Assembly: GCF_033439725.1 (NCBI RefSeq)
Contig: NW_026944390.1
Coordinates: 124,001-188,000 of the forward strand
Source: Neurospora tetraspora
Lineage: Eukaryota; Ascomycota; Sordariomycetes; Sordariales; Sordariaceae
DNA length: 64,000 nucleotides
Direction: 5' to 3'
Below the pieces are notes generated by a model. That model was not told the origin of the DNA, made no database searches, and saw only the letters and a list, made by a program, of their open reading frames with translations. The position numbers and the translations under genes were made by a program. Each line of letters opens with the position of its first letter. Positions within the stretch are counted from its first letter, which is position 1. Positions 24,176 to 36,816 of this stretch are shown one piece after another.

Positions 24176-25928
24176 CTACTTCTTTTCCGAATTGCTGTCG
24201 ATCTCCGACTTTTCGCTAGGCTTCTCGTCGGAAGCCGCGGTCTTGGCCTTCTCAGCGTCACGTCCTTGATGGTACTTATCCATCTTTTCGGAGAGGTAAC
24301 GTATCGTGCGCTTGAAACCGGCCGTAAGAGGGCCCTTCAAAGACTGCATGGTGGCTGGCCAGCTGATGGTCTGCTTGATGACCTTCCGGACCACTTTGCG
24401 AAGCTCCGCAGGGTCGTCGCTGGCAATGCGCTGTTCAAAGCCTCCACCCTGGCGACGCTTGAACGACACGGCGTCCTCATTTTGACTTTCCTCCATCATC
24501 TTGTTGAACTCGAGCTGGGGGATCGCAAACTTCTTCTGGTACTCAAAGTAGAGCTTCGACCGGAAAGCCTTGGGCAACCGGCGAACCATGTTGCCGCGCT
24601 TGACAGGGTCCATATCTTGCACGAGATTGAGGCTCTTGTCGTTCCAGATCCAATCCCGTTCGGTGGCACCGGCATCATTGTACTCCACGTTGGGCAGTGT
24701 CTCGATCAGGGGGAGATACAGACGTCGGAAGTTGGTCATGTTGTTGCCGACAATGTTCTTCACCTTGCTCGGGTTCTCAGTGGGAAGAGACATGCGAGGG
24801 TCGCCAAGATAGCTGATACCAGCGATAGTAGCAAAGAGCTCGTCTTCGGTGAACTTGGGTGGCAGCAACAACAGGGCTGTCCGAAGAGCAGACAAGAGGT
24901 TGATCTGGTTTGCCAACCGAATCTTGGGATCGTCACGGAGAATCTTGACAGGCTTGTGCAGTCGTCCAGCAAGATAAAGGGTGTCCCACTGGGTGAGATC
25001 CCGCTCTAGCGTATCCAGTTGTACAACACCGTACTTGATCAAGATGCCATTGACAATGACGTAGGGGTTGAAGTATACTCCAGCACCTATTTTGTCCTGA
25101 ACGTATGAAACCGCACCCGAACCCAGACTCGCCAATGCTGAGTAGTGGTCACGGTGCTGCTTCATGTTGAGGGAATGCCAATGTTGCGTATGGGTGACGC
25201 CAAAGATGAAGTCGATCATCTTGGGGGTTCCATCCTGGGCTCTTTTGACGGCCTCGGGCGCCTTGGGGTGAATCTTGCGGAGCTCTTCGTCGGTAGGCAC
25301 CCTGCCGCTGGATTTGGACTGCGGGAAAACGCCAGAGCCGTAGGCGAACGCGTAGCGAATTGGGGCCCGGAATTCCCAAGGTATCTGCTTAAGAACCTCC
25401 CTGAACTCGGGATCGAAGGGAATAAACTGGTTGACACCGAAATTCGCGTGGGGTAGTTGCTTGAAAGAGTCGATGTTCATGTTCACGTTCGTCTCCCAGT
25501 CATTCGTGTCGTTGAGAGTCGTGGTGCTGGAGGACGCAGAAGAGCTCGAGGCCTCGTCTAGCACGGCCTGCTTGGACTTTGTGTCCTTGGATGCCGTATC
25601 CGCGGCGGCGTTTGCGGCGTCTTCATGCTCGACACCCTCCTTGGTGTCCTTCGCCTGATCGGCCGCATCGTTGTTGTCGCGTGCCGTGGCATATCTGCGC
25701 CGTAATAGGGGAGTTTGTCTCTGGTAGTATAGCGAGCTTGGGGGCAAGGCAGGTTGGGAGCGGAAAGGGCTGGCGCGAGCGAGCAAGGATGACGCGCGCG
25801 GGTTGAGCCGACCCTGGAGAAGCTTTGGTTAGGTCCGTGGGTATGACATGGGAACACATGGGAAGAAGCTGGGGCCAGAGCTGGAGACATACCGTGAGGA
25901 TTTGGGGGAGGACCCCTCTGCTAGCCAT
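24176..25928 (-). CDS. tam41: Mitochondrial phosphatidate cytidylyltransferase Tam41/Mmp37
   Basis: Makes CDP-diacylglycerol from phosphatidate and CTP on the matrix side of the inner mitochondrial membrane, the first step to cardiolipin. Two exons: 25928-25893 (only 12 codons, MASRGVLPQILT) and 25813-24176; total 557 residues. The N-terminus is rich in Arg/Ser/Ala without acidic residues to about residue 40, a typical presequence. An acidic, Ala/Ser-rich linker follows to about 110. The Mmp37 domain then carries the nucleotidyltransferase motif YGSGVF (near 169) and MIDFIFGVTHTQHWH (near 211), where the Asp is expected to bind metal. The tail after about 520 is Lys/Glu-rich. Yeast Tam41 is shorter; the extra length here is the linker and tail. 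It is divergent from mad1 with 1.3 kb between starts. Confidence 0.95.
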
Positions 25929-27252
25929 TGCGACAGACGGGAAGCTTTATGTATACTCTAGACGGGAACAGTGGTGGTGGAATGCGAATGGAACTTTGTA
26001 AAGAGGCAGCGGAAGCTGCAGGTGGTCACCTTTGGGTATAATCCATAAGCTGGGAGAAGTGGAAGGGTCGGGTCGGGCTGGAGCACTCAGTCGAGGCGGA
26101 CGTGGTGGGATGAAGTTGTGGTGATGGGATTGGAGGATGGAAGGTCGGAAATGGCCGCTGGATCAAAGGAAAGAAGCTCGTCGCAGCTCCAGCTTCCAGG
26201 TCTTCTACCGGCATTCCACTCTTCCACAGGGTTGCTTTTCCACTCCATCGGTGGGCTCTTTGCTGTCATCTGGTGGGGCATCGCGATGTGATAGCCGTGG
26301 GCTAACTGCAAACGGCTTAGGTAGACACACAGACCATCTGGGGGGACTTGCATTTCTGACGTTTTCTCCCTGTCTTGGTTTTGAGCCCCACACTCATCTT
26401 GTCATTGAACTTGAGCTCATCTCTTCCATTTCATGTTGCCATTGATAACCCTACCTGTAAGCTTTGATTTGGGAGTCTTGGTTTATCTCATCTGGGCTTC
26501 ATGGCCATGAGATTGAATGTCGAAAGAGCTATGGGGAGATAGGAGCTTTTCAAAGCACGATTGCCCAGTCTGGCGTTGGCATGAAAACTGCCATAGTACG
26601 CTAGGTACCTCTCTCTACTTTTGGAGGGTAAATGTCACTTCTTGAGCCTCATTATCCAGGGCACTTGTACCACGACACTTGCTCCTGGCAATCAAGTATA
26701 GCACCGCCTAGTTATTGGGTACTCCTGAGGAGCATCCCCTTCAGAGCCAGATTCTAGCTTGGAGCGTGATGGCATCATACTGGTATCTAGCAAGCTATAC
26801 GTAGAGCTTCATCTATATACAGAATCTGAATCAAGGGTGATCGATCTCGGACATCTGAAGATCTGGTTCACCAACTGGCCACAACTGGACCACCATCAAA
26901 GCCAAGCTTTCCAGTCAAGCTTTCTGAGTGACGCTGGTCCATGCCCTCTTCAGACATTCTCCCCCTTGTAACTGCCAGGTTCTCCAGACTGACGTCGCGA
27001 ACCGTTTCCCGTTTCCCCTGGTCCTAGCTGGCCTGTCCGTTCCACCTGCAGTTGAAGTCTCCAGTCTTGGCAGACAAGTTTCCGTGTTGGGTCCACTGAA
27101 ACAATTGTTAAGCCAACCAACAGAGCCACTGCACCACTGCTCCCAAACAGCCTCAACGCCGCGACCGCGATCTCAAAGTAAACACAACATCAACACCACC
27201 AGTCACTTTGTCGCATGTCTTCGGTCCATACGCCGACTGCGCTCCTCACGCC
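25929..27252. other. Divergent promoter region tam41/mad1
   Basis: The 1.3 kb between two divergently transcribed housekeeping genes. There are no TATA boxes close to either start and no credible gene. Short open frames on both strands lack domains. Confidence 0.5.
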
Positions 27253-29821
27253 ATGCCGCCGTCGTCAATCCCTCAACCCGGTCAGGGCAAGCCGCCCTCG
27301 CGACGCGGTTCTGTAAGCGGTCCCTCAGGCCCGCAGGGACAGTTTCGCGCCAGCATTGGAGCCAGCGCCATCCCACGCCCACAGACAGCGCTCAGAGGAT
27401 GTAGGGTACGTTTCTGCCTGTCGCAAATTAAAGAAGATTATCGATCCAAGATGAAGTCTTAACCACTATTCCGATGCGTAGCCCGGAAGTTTTCGCGCTT
27501 CGATTAGTGCTCAGCCGTCTTTCGCCTCCAACCTTACCGGCGATTCGCACATTCCTCTATCGATTGCCAACTTGAGCCGTTCGAGTTCGCGGCAAGGTCG
27601 CACGCCGACCGGGCCATCACCGCCGCCCGCTAACGATGAAACCGCGGCCAGCTCTACGAACCCGACGCGCGATAGCAGCAAGGAGAACATTGCGCCCCCA
27701 GATGCAGCAGAGTACGAAGCCCAGAGGCGGCGAATCGAAGAGCTGAAGGCCGAGGTTGGCACTCTCAGCTACCAGATCAGCAACTATGAACAGGAAAAGG
27801 AGTTGGCGCGACTGCAGATGGAGAACGAGATGCGCGATATCCGAAGACGCGCTGAGGAGGATTTCAAAGCAAAACAAGCCGCCGACGCCGAAAAGTCCAA
27901 GGCGTTGCGACACGCCGAGTCGCTGCAAGCCGAATTGGACGCCCTACGAGCCGAGAAGGGGACCCAAAAACGAGAACTCGATGCGAAAACAAGGGAAGCG
28001 CAGGAAGAGGCAAGGCTTCTTCAAGAACAGGTTGAGGAGTTAAAGGCCGGCAAGGAGGAAGCGGCACGACTAGCGGAGCGAGAAACTACCGAATTGAAGG
28101 CCAAGGTTGCTCTGCTGGAGAGAACCGCCCAAGAAGCGGAGGAGGAGAACAGAACACGAAACGATACCCTTGAAAAAGTCAATGCCCAACTGGTAGAGCG
28201 AGACGACACAATAGGCAAACTCGAAGCCGAGGTTCTTCGACTCAAAGCCCACACAGGCGATGCCGAGACAGTGTCCGTGATTCGCAGGGAGCTCTCGGAC
28301 CAAGTCAATCACATTCGGATGCTCGAGTCTAAGAATCGCGAGCAGATAACAGAGCTTAAACACTTGCGACAGATTCACAAGGCCGTGGAGGTGGTAGAGG
28401 AGGAGAAGCGAACACTACAGAGGAAGTTGGAAGCGGCGCAAACTCTGGAGACCGAGCTGGCCGAGGAACGAAGGCAACGTCTCAGGTTGGAAGATGAAAG
28501 GAGATCATGGACCGCGTACTTGGAGTCCAATTCAGAGGGCCCCGTCGAGTTCGACTCACCAGAAGCCGTGGCGAGGGCATTGGTAGAGGAGCGTTTCCGC
28601 TCTGCCTCGCTCACCGAGCGGTTGGGTGCCCTCCAACCAGAGATTGCCGACCGTGATAACATCATCAAGTCACTGGAGGATGAGAAAGCCAGACTCCTCG
28701 ACCAAATCGAGAAACTCAGGGCGACCAGCGGTCCTACTGCTAACGACAAGGCCCGCGCCCGTCTCGACAGGCAACGCGCACTCGCCGTCAAGGAAGTCGA
28801 ATACCTGCGCGCCCAACTAAAGACCTTCGACATGGAAGACGTGACCATGCAACCAGAGCAGCTCGACGAGCAAAAGGCCAAGCGGATCCAAGAGCTCGAG
28901 GACCTCGTCGACAAGTACAAAGAAGAGGTTAACACCCTCCACGCCGACCTGACCTCGGTCGAGTCCGCGACCACCAGCCCCGTCCAACCCGTCCTGGCGG
29001 GCACCAAACGGCCCCGCGAGACCGACGAAGCCGAGTCCGAACAACTCGGTCAGCTGGCCCGCAAGAACCGCAAACTCCAATCCGAGTTCTCCGACCTGCA
29101 AACCGCCCACCGCATCCTCCAAAAGGAGCACGAAGTAACCACCTCCCAGCTCGCCGCCGCCAAGGACCAACTCAAAACCCGCATCCTCTCGCTGCGCGAC
29201 AACCCGACCTCCGAATACGAAAAGATCAAAACCGACACCCTCAAAGCCCTCAAGCTCGAGAACGCCGAACTACTCTCCCACCTCGAGCGGCAACCCACCT
29301 TATTCGCCACCGTGCCCGCCACGCAAATCGCCGCGCTCAAGCGCGAGATATCCGCCGCGCAGGCCGAGACGGCCTCGGCCCAAAAACGCGCCGACCGCTT
29401 AAAGCAGGTGTGGGCAGCCAAGTCCGCCGAATTCAAAGAAGCCGTTTTCAGCACGCTGGGATGGACCGTTACATTCATCCCCGGCGGGAAAATGCGGGTG
29501 GAAAGTGTTTACTACCCTTCCAAGACCGAGGAGCATGAGAATAGTATTGTTTTTGATGGCGAGAAGGGCACGATGAAGGTCGGCGGAGGACCGAGGAGCG
29601 AGTTTGCCAACAGGATTGCGGATAATATTCGGTTTTGGGTGAGGGAGAGGGGGGAGGTGCCGTGCTTTTTGGCGGCGTTGACGTTGGAGTTTTATGAGGA
29701 GATGAATCAGAATGGGGCCGCGAAGCAGTTGCAGGCGGCTGGGGGAGGGCCGGAAAGTGGGAGTGGGAGTGGGACGCCTATGGAGGGTGTTGTGACTGGG
29801 ACTGGGACTGGAACTGCTTAG
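27253..29821 (+). CDS. mad1: Spindle assembly checkpoint protein Mad1
   Basis: Mad1 recruits and converts Mad2 at unattached kinetochores and nuclear pores. Two exons, 27253-27405 and 27482-29821, encode 830 residues. Residues 1-110 are basic and disordered, with Ser/Pro/Arg. A nearly continuous coiled coil runs from about 125 to 690, with heptad-rich ELKAEV / LQAELDALRAE segments. The Mad2-interaction motif is visible as RILSLRDNPTSEY near residue 618 (compare VLHMSLNPTS in human MAD1). It is followed by the RLK motif (ADRLKQVW, near 690) that binds phosphorylated Bub1. A globular C-terminal domain (FSTLGWTVTFIPGGKMRVESVY) follows. A basic KRPRE near residue 555 may be a nuclear signal. The last 25 residues are a Gly/Thr/Ser repeat (GTGTGTGTA). 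Confidence 0.95.
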
Positions 29822-31221
29822 TAGGTCATCAGCTTGTTCGGTCTGATACCCGGACCTGGGGTAGACGTTGTTTTGGGAAGCATCAATATGGCGTTGGCTG
29901 TGAATATGTTTTGCTTTGCTGCTTTGCTTTATAAGCTGGTCAGTGCCCCTTTCAAAAAAAGAAAGTGACAGACTTTAACGAACCGGATGCTTAAGTTCCC
30001 CTCTATCAGGCAGGCCCTTTGGCCTTTATATCACGCAGAATGGAATAAGACCAACATGGTACTACACATACATACATACATACATACATAATTTGACTTT
30101 ATAAAACGTGCGGAAAATGGGACAGCCGCAAGGGATGACTACCTACCCACGCTAATGACAAAAAAAGCTGGCGGTTTTGGGTGGTGGTGAGGTGACCCGG
30201 ACGAAATGCTTCCAACCTTTTTTGTCATCAGCGTGCCACCTTACTTTTACTTTGTTGCTACCCGACATATCAACAACGCTCGAATTTCGATTCCAAGCAC
30301 AGTACCTAATCACAGGACGTCGTAACGAGTTTGAGAACGATATTCATAAGTTACGAGATAGTAAATACCGAGTGATAAACATTCTCAACCAAAGGTAAAT
30401 ATGTACGTATCAACCACCAGTTAGTTAGTTACCATATGTGTCGATTTCTGCTTTATTTTCTGTATCGTCCTACTGTAGTGACCCAGCTTTTTTTCCTAAG
30501 CACCTCCATATAAGTAAAAAGTGGAACCCTCAGAGAGAGTTCCATGTTATTGCTGGCCCTTGCTGGTTACATACAGTATGTAACTCTATGGGGTCTGGCG
30601 ATCGGAAAGAGAAGTCTGGTTTCTAAATAAAGAAATGATGAAGTGGAATGTCGATTAGCGAGATTACCCGAGATCTCCATCGGCCTAATAAGCTCAAGCC
30701 CCTTTACATGCCCCCCCTTATCCGTATGTTTCTCGCTATCAACCTTTGTTTTTTCTTCTTCTTTCTATTTCTAAACGGTTAACCGCTCATTGCCACGATG
30801 ACGGTGGGCATATAGGTCTGTCATAAAATATGTAAAATCACTTGCTTTCCAAAATGGTTTGAGAACCAGACAACTATATGCAAAACGCCCACAGTATCTG
30901 ATCTGAGTAAACATGAGTGGTATTTTTCGGAGCATGATGGTATGGTAGTAACTATAACAAAAAGAAAAGATAAATGGGTAAAGCAGGTTACTAATGAAGT
31001 GCCATGCAAAAAAAAATGTGACAGGCCAACACCGTACCATAGGACGTTAGTTCAAAACCAACCATCAAAGACAAAATAAAAAGTAAGATGATATCCATTA
31101 CATGGAGATAGATTGCGGACAAGACAGATCGAGTAGCCATATTTTCCTCACATGGGCTAAACAGATAACCGCAGTCTCATTCCCCCAATTTTCTCCTCCT
31201 GTTACCCTCCCCAATTAAATT
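29822..31221. other. Convergent intergenic region mad1/syp1
   Basis: 1.4 kb between two facing stop codons, with the two 3' UTRs and a (CATA)6 microsatellite. The right half is AT-richer than the coding flanks. No gene recognised. Confidence 0.5.
30067..30090. repeat. (CATA)6 microsatellite
   Basis: Six uninterrupted CATA units, about 250 bp downstream of the mad1 stop codon. Confidence 0.95.
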
Positions 31222-34200
31222 TCACTTGGCCTCATACTTCCCGCCGCTCAACTTCATTGACAGAGGAACATTAGCCCACGTCCTGCCATCCTTGCCCAGC
31301 GGGGGCGAAATCGGTCCCTTGTCATCCGCAAATGGATCCTCTTCCTCCGACTGTTCTTCCGCCTTTTCCTTGCCCTTGCCTTCCACGAGCCTAGATACCG
31401 AAATGCCGCTACCCACTTCTGCTGCCGCAGGAGCCGTGTATTCCCACCTAACCTCAATGTGCCCGGGCTGTGGTTCGGCGTTTTGCTCACCGATTACCCG
31501 GCAGATGATCTTGGCCCAGTCTTCCGTCAACGTCAACTCGGGGATTCGCCAGTACACGAGATGCTTGTCCTTCAGGTGGGTGCCGGTAGGCTTGGTCTGG
31601 ACACCACTTGCGCGGGCACCCTCGTAGGTCGCGACGAAGGTCACGTTGTGCAGGACGATTGGGCGCTGCAACGTCACAGAGGGGTTGAGACGGTACTGGA
31701 GCAAAAGACCGAGCTTATCGCCTTGGGGTTTCCAAACGGGGTTGATGGTGATGGGGCAGTGAGAAGATACGAGGGCGGTATCGTTCTCGGCATGGACTCG
31801 GTAAGTGAAAGCGGGCGTGGATACAGTTGTGAGGTGCGATGTGTTGATGGTGAACTCATCGGGGGACGTAGCGTCGCTGGTAACAAAGAGACGATTGGGT
31901 CCAATAGACTCAAGGCGAGCGAAGTGGTTGAGACGTATTACTTGATTATCTGCGGTTACTGTTAGCCAGATTGGACAACTTTGATCACATGTTACATGAT
32001 ACTTACCGGTATGGAGGCTATGCGGGTCGGACTTGTATGAGAGAGCAATTTCACCAGTAACCTTCACGGACTTTGCCTCTCCATCCTGGAAAAGAGCGGA
32101 GACGGTTTCGATAATGGACGAGTGCAGGCCTGGTCCAAAATCAGATCCGTGAATGTCCTGGTGCTTCAGGTGCGCAATACCACCGTAAGCTGAGCCCCCT
32201 CCATATGACGTTCCAGACCGGATAGACTGATTGTCGGAAGCATGCGAGGCACGGCTTGGCTCTGAGCCCAGAGTTGTCGGTGGTGTAGGCCTAATGATGG
32301 ATGAAGCCGTAGCTGGCAGGGATGGCGATGAGGGGAAAGGACTCTCGGAGTGCTCCGGTACTGGCATAGCAGGCATAGCAGGCATGTACATGGTATGACG
32401 CACATCTCTTCTGCCTCTAACAGTTCCTGCCTTGCGATTCGGCAATCCCATTGCCGTGAGTGTATGGGCGACGTTCGACAGGGCCGCTTGCTTCGCATCC
32501 TGGTCCTCTTCCGCAATGGGTTCGTTCTGAATGTTGAGCTTGAACAAGTGATCAGGCTCTTCAGCGGCCGCCTCCCTTTGGGCCTCGGCGATAGGGTCGT
32601 GGGAATACTGAGGAATGGTATAGCCCTCGGCATCCTTTGCAGGCTCCTCTTGAGATTGAGACTGCTGGGTAGAGGCGGGAGGTACCGAGGGAGCGGCATC
32701 GAAAATATCCTCGGCTGTACCATTGGTGAGGTTGTTAGAAGTCGGTCGTGGCTGGCTAGACTCGGCCTGTCTATCCCCAGAGTTGAATCCATTTGTACCG
32801 CCGTTATGCAAGAAATCGTTTATGTTGTCCCTCTTCACCCGCTCATCTGAGGTGGACGGTCTTTCGGCCAAGGACGACAACCGGTTATGCTGGGACTCTG
32901 CCAGATTGTGAGAAGACCCCCTTGGAGATAATGTCTGGCCATGACTACTTCCAAGGCCGCGAGTGAAGGAGCCAAGGCCCTTGGGGGGACCCAACTGTCC
33001 GAATCCCCCATGAATGCTCTGCCTTCGGCGTCCCAGCATTGTACCAATACGGCTACGCAGCTTCGAATCTGGTTTAACTGGTTAGTAGGCCGATAGCGCA
33101 TCGCCCTGAAAAGCGCCGCACATACCTGACTGATCTCTAAAGCCGGAGTGTTGACTCATGCCGTCATCGTCGCGCAGTGGAGTGCCCGGAGGGGGTCCCA
33201 CGGCCGGGCTTCCTCCACCAGCAGAGCTCGATTGTCTAGCCGTGGTCGTCCTCCTTTCAAACTTGGGCCTTCCAGCCGTAACCTTGTTGACGAAGTTGTG
33301 GATTTCCAGGCCAGTGTTAACCTCGAGCATCGTGTTCAACACCTCCTCCGCTGCCGCCTGGGTCCGAGTGGCTTGGTCGACTTCGTGGGTCTGGAACTGA
33401 GTCAAGACATCGCGTAGGTGGTTGGTTCTTTGCTCATCCAGAGCCTGGAGGGTTTCGAAGATAAACGGCGCCTGTGATTCCCATTGTTGCGAGGCAGCTT
33501 CCAGTCTCGATGCGGCCGCATCCACCTTTTGGCTATTAGCCTTTCCACCCTTCTTTGAGAGCTTTTCGGACTTTTCGGCAGCATCGTCGAGCTCTTTTGC
33601 CATCATTTGGAGGTTGGAGTTGATGGTGTTGATGTTCTGCATCTCCTTGCGGGACTGGAAGCTGCGAAGGGGTTGCTCGACATCAACATCGATGCGCTGG
33701 GCGTATAGCTGGTGGGAAGCCGCAATTCCATCGGTCGACGAGAGGATCTTGTCCCATGGTGCCTGAAAGACTCTATTCAATGGACATTGTCAGTACATTG
33801 TCAGTGGAGTCGCAATCGGGATCGGGATCGGGATTGAGAGGGAAGGAGAGAGAGAGCGGGAGTGGTGCGACGAACCCTAGCTCGGATGCGGCATTGGGAA
33901 CCTTGAAGAGAAGCAACTTGCGCAAACCGGCAACATATTGCTCCTCGACCTTCCTGCGTTCCTGTGGTTTGTTTCTTCAGTTTCGTTGTCCTGTCGGGGG
34001 CGGTTTGTTCTCGGGCGGTCGGCGCATTCGTACCTGAAGCCAGTCCGCAATTTCCTGGTTGACCTTTGAGATCCGCTTGACCCGGTCCGAGAATATTTGT
34101 ACCGCTTGGTTCGGCTGGAGGCTGGCCTGGAGCAGGTCAATGGTTAGAATTGCTTTGGGAGGAGAGGAACTCTAGGCTTACCAGCATCGCCGGGTACTCT

Positions 34201-34235
34201 GCTCTCGAGAGGTCGTCCATGGTGGGCGTGGTCAT
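31222..34235 (-). CDS. syp1: Syp1-type muniscin (F-BAR + mu-homology endocytic adaptor)
   Basis: An early clathrin-mediated endocytosis adaptor that bends membrane and selects cargo at the cortex; in yeast it also affects septins. Six exons: 34235-34182, 34126-34034, 33961-33876, 33772-33126, 33068-32007 and 31949-31222, giving 889 residues. The F-BAR domain occupies about 15-260 (DRVKRISKVNQEIADWLQERRKVEEQY, split by introns 2 and 3, through LEIHNFVNKV). A long Ser/Pro/Gln-rich linker runs to about 560. The C-terminal mu-homology (SAFF) domain runs from about 590 (HSSIIETVSALFQDGEAKSVKV) to the end. The last intron (31950-32006) is 57 nt, divisible by three and free of stops; it has GTAAGT, a CTAAC branch sequence and CAG. 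Retaining it would insert 19 residues in frame inside the mu-homology domain. Splicing there is inferred. Confidence 0.93.
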
Positions 34236-35161
34236 GCGATGAGCTGCGCAATTGAAGGACTCGCTCGGACTGGTGAGGGGAGGGGGGCAACGGCACAGAT
34301 CAAATCAACAGCAAGAACGACATTAAGATAAGACGCCGGCGAGGGCGCAAAAGGGGAGGGAATTAATGATTTGTACAGGTAAAGGTAAGGTAAGAAAATG
34401 GAAAGGAGATGTGTAGAGAGCCGGCCTGGAACTAAAAGAAAATGGAAGCCGGGTCTGTTTAATCCAATTTGCGCGAGATGTAATGTTAAACTTGAGTTGG
34501 AGTTCTAGCGGGCTCGGCGGGTAGGTTGGTCGGTTAGGTAAGGCGTCAGGGTGCGGGTTCGAGGTACTGTAAGGTACCGACGCTTACATGGAACACACGG
34601 CCATGGCAGCAAGCACATGGATTCCTCTTGAGTTCCGAGGCCATCCTGTAATCCGTGCAACCAGCGCCAATTCGTACTTGGGTAATTACCACTGTCCAGG
34701 CATTCCAAGCCCTGGCACCGGCGGCAGGTGCTGTGGAACAGCTTTGCTGATGTCACGGGATGGAGCCTGTGCAGTTGTGGAGATTTTTCTCATTTGATGG
34801 AGCCTCGATGGAGTGTGCACGTTTCCCTACCAGCTGTCGGCAAGTGCTTGGTTGGTCAAGCGGGCCAATCAACATGAGACGTTACAGCCCAATTCGAGGA
34901 GCTCCGGGCCGGACCACCAGGTTGAGAAGTGGTACGTAAGGTACCTTTTCCTAACCCCTGAGTCCCAATGCCTTCGTATAGCCTGCGTAATCGGGCGTAC
35001 CTCAACCAAATGCTGACTTTCACCTGACGCTAAGTCCAACCCCAGATTCGAGATTCGACGATCTTTCGAATCTTCGATTGGTGCCTGTCGCAAGGTCCAT
35101 CATCTTTTCCCACTCTGTGTCGTAGATGGTGCGTTGAAGGGTGACTGGAAAGTAATTCAAC
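34236..35161. other. Divergent promoter region syp1 / CDK-like kinase
   Basis: 0.9 kb between divergent starts. It contains several GGTAAGGTA-type words (near 34385, 34535, 34570, 34937). No gene recognised. Confidence 0.5.
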
Positions 35162-36440
35162 ATGTCCCATTCTCCCGAGAGTCCAGAGAACACCTGGAAG
35201 CAAAGCCTGACGGCCGCAGAAAGATATGACAGTATCCAGAAACTGTAAGTCGCTCCTTGAACACCACCTCAGACATATGCTTATCAATTAACAAGACAGC
35301 AGTTTGTGGCCGCGGCAGGGCTGAGTGAAAACGCCTTTGCCCTGGAGAAAAACGCCTATGAATCTGCACGCACCAGGGAGGAGTACGATGCATTTTGCAA
35401 CCAGTCCCCTTTTGGATCTTCCGAGGCAGATCAGGCCGCAATGGCTGTTGCTAACGAACAGAGTGAAGATGAGAACGCCGGAGTGGATCATGGAGTTACC
35501 ATCGGTGACTATCACAACTGCCACTACATCACCAGCGGTGTGACTGCCGATGTCTACAGAGCCGGAGACAGGGCGCTCAAGGTCATCGTCGAGACCAGAA
35601 ACATTGAGCCTCATAACCCCACACGAGAGGCAAAGCTCCTGGGCCTCTTGAGCAAGCCTTGCATCCCTCTGCTCGACACCTTTCGGGACCACGAACAGCG
35701 TCTGGTCTTAGTCTTTCCATACATGCCGCTGACTCTTGAGAGCCTTCGGGAGCGGGTGCCTCTCACAGACAGCCACATCCGCATCATCTTCAAGGATGTC
35801 TTTACTGCCTTGGCCTCTTTACATAGCCAGGGAATCATTCACCGCGATGTCAAGCCTTCCGCTATTCTCCTTGAATCCCCCACAGGGCCAGCCTACCTTT
35901 CCGACTTTGGCGCCTCCTGGCATCCGACTCTCTCAGCAGCCACGGAGCCCGCAGACAACAAGATCTTGGATATTGGTACCGGCCCCTACCGAGCCCCTGA
36001 AGTCTTGTTTGGGAATCACTCCTATGGGCCTCCTGTCGACATGTGGGGGGCAGGCGTGATGCTTGCCGAGTGCTGCAGAGAAGGGGCGAACAAGCAGCTA
36101 TTCGAGTCACGAGCTGTGCATGAGGACGGGAACCAACTGGGCCTCATTCTCAGCATATTCAAGACGATTGGGTCGCCGACGAGGGAGAGCTGGCCCGAGG
36201 CTGTGAACTTCAGGACGCCGCCCTTTGACATCTACCGCGAGTTCGAGTGTCGCTCATGGGATGAAATACTTCCGGATGTGACTGAGGAGTGGAGGGAACT
36301 GATAAGTGCCCTTGTGAAGTATGATAGTGGAAGAGCTACGGCTGAGCAGGTATGTGACCTATTCCTGGTATAAACCGACTCGGTGCTAACGGGTTCAAAT
36401 GGATTAGGCACTACAATACCGTTGTATGAATCAAGTGTGA
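35162..36440 (+). CDS. CDK-like protein kinase (Csk1/CAK type) lacking catalytic-loop Asn
   Basis: Three exons, 35162-35244, 35296-36349 and 36408-36440, give 389 residues. Intron 1 ends at an AAG acceptor, the only one nearby that keeps the frame. The last exon adds ten residues (ALQYRCMNQV). The kinase domain spans about 97-389: a degenerate Gly-loop (TSGVTADVYRA), ATP-anchoring Lys123 (ALKVI), catalytic-loop H210-R211-D212, DFG at 231-233 and GTGPYRAPE (256-263). The CDK-like layout and GTGPYRAPEVLFG resemble fission-yeast Csk1, which activates CDKs by T-loop phosphorylation; this assignment is by resemblance only. The oddity is HRDVKPSA: residue 217, almost always Asn and a Mg ligand, is Ala (codon GCT). 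It may be an atypical active kinase or a pseudokinase. The N-terminal 95 residues are acidic and show no domain. Confidence 0.85.
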
Positions 36441-36816
36441 TTCAGGGCGCAACGTTGTCTAAAGAAAATAATAAAAGTACACATCATAACACCACATATT
36501 TAGTATCTCTTCCCATGATACGTAAGTCGCTGTCACTGAAAAGGATACGCATCTAGGAGCCTACGCCTTTTCGTAGAAGTAAGTTTATAGGTTCACGTTT
36601 TGCATTACGATCTGGCCTGGCCCCCAACTCCACTGCAGCCTACACCTCTCTGCCCAGTTGGGCTAGTTCTTACCTTTGAGCCTTAACGCCACAAAGATGC
36701 CTGATCAACCAACCCAGAATGTCATTTCTTCCATCGGCATATAATCAAAAGTCTTTCCTCCATCTGTAAACTTACTTGACGTTTTCATCATCAAAAGTGT
36801 TATCGCAGGTCTCACC
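36441..36816. other. Short tandem intergenic region
   Basis: 376 bp between the kinase stop and the HET-gene start, both on the plus strand. It holds an AT-rich 3' UTR on the left and a CATC/TTCC-rich leader on the right. No TATA box is obvious. Confidence 0.45.
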
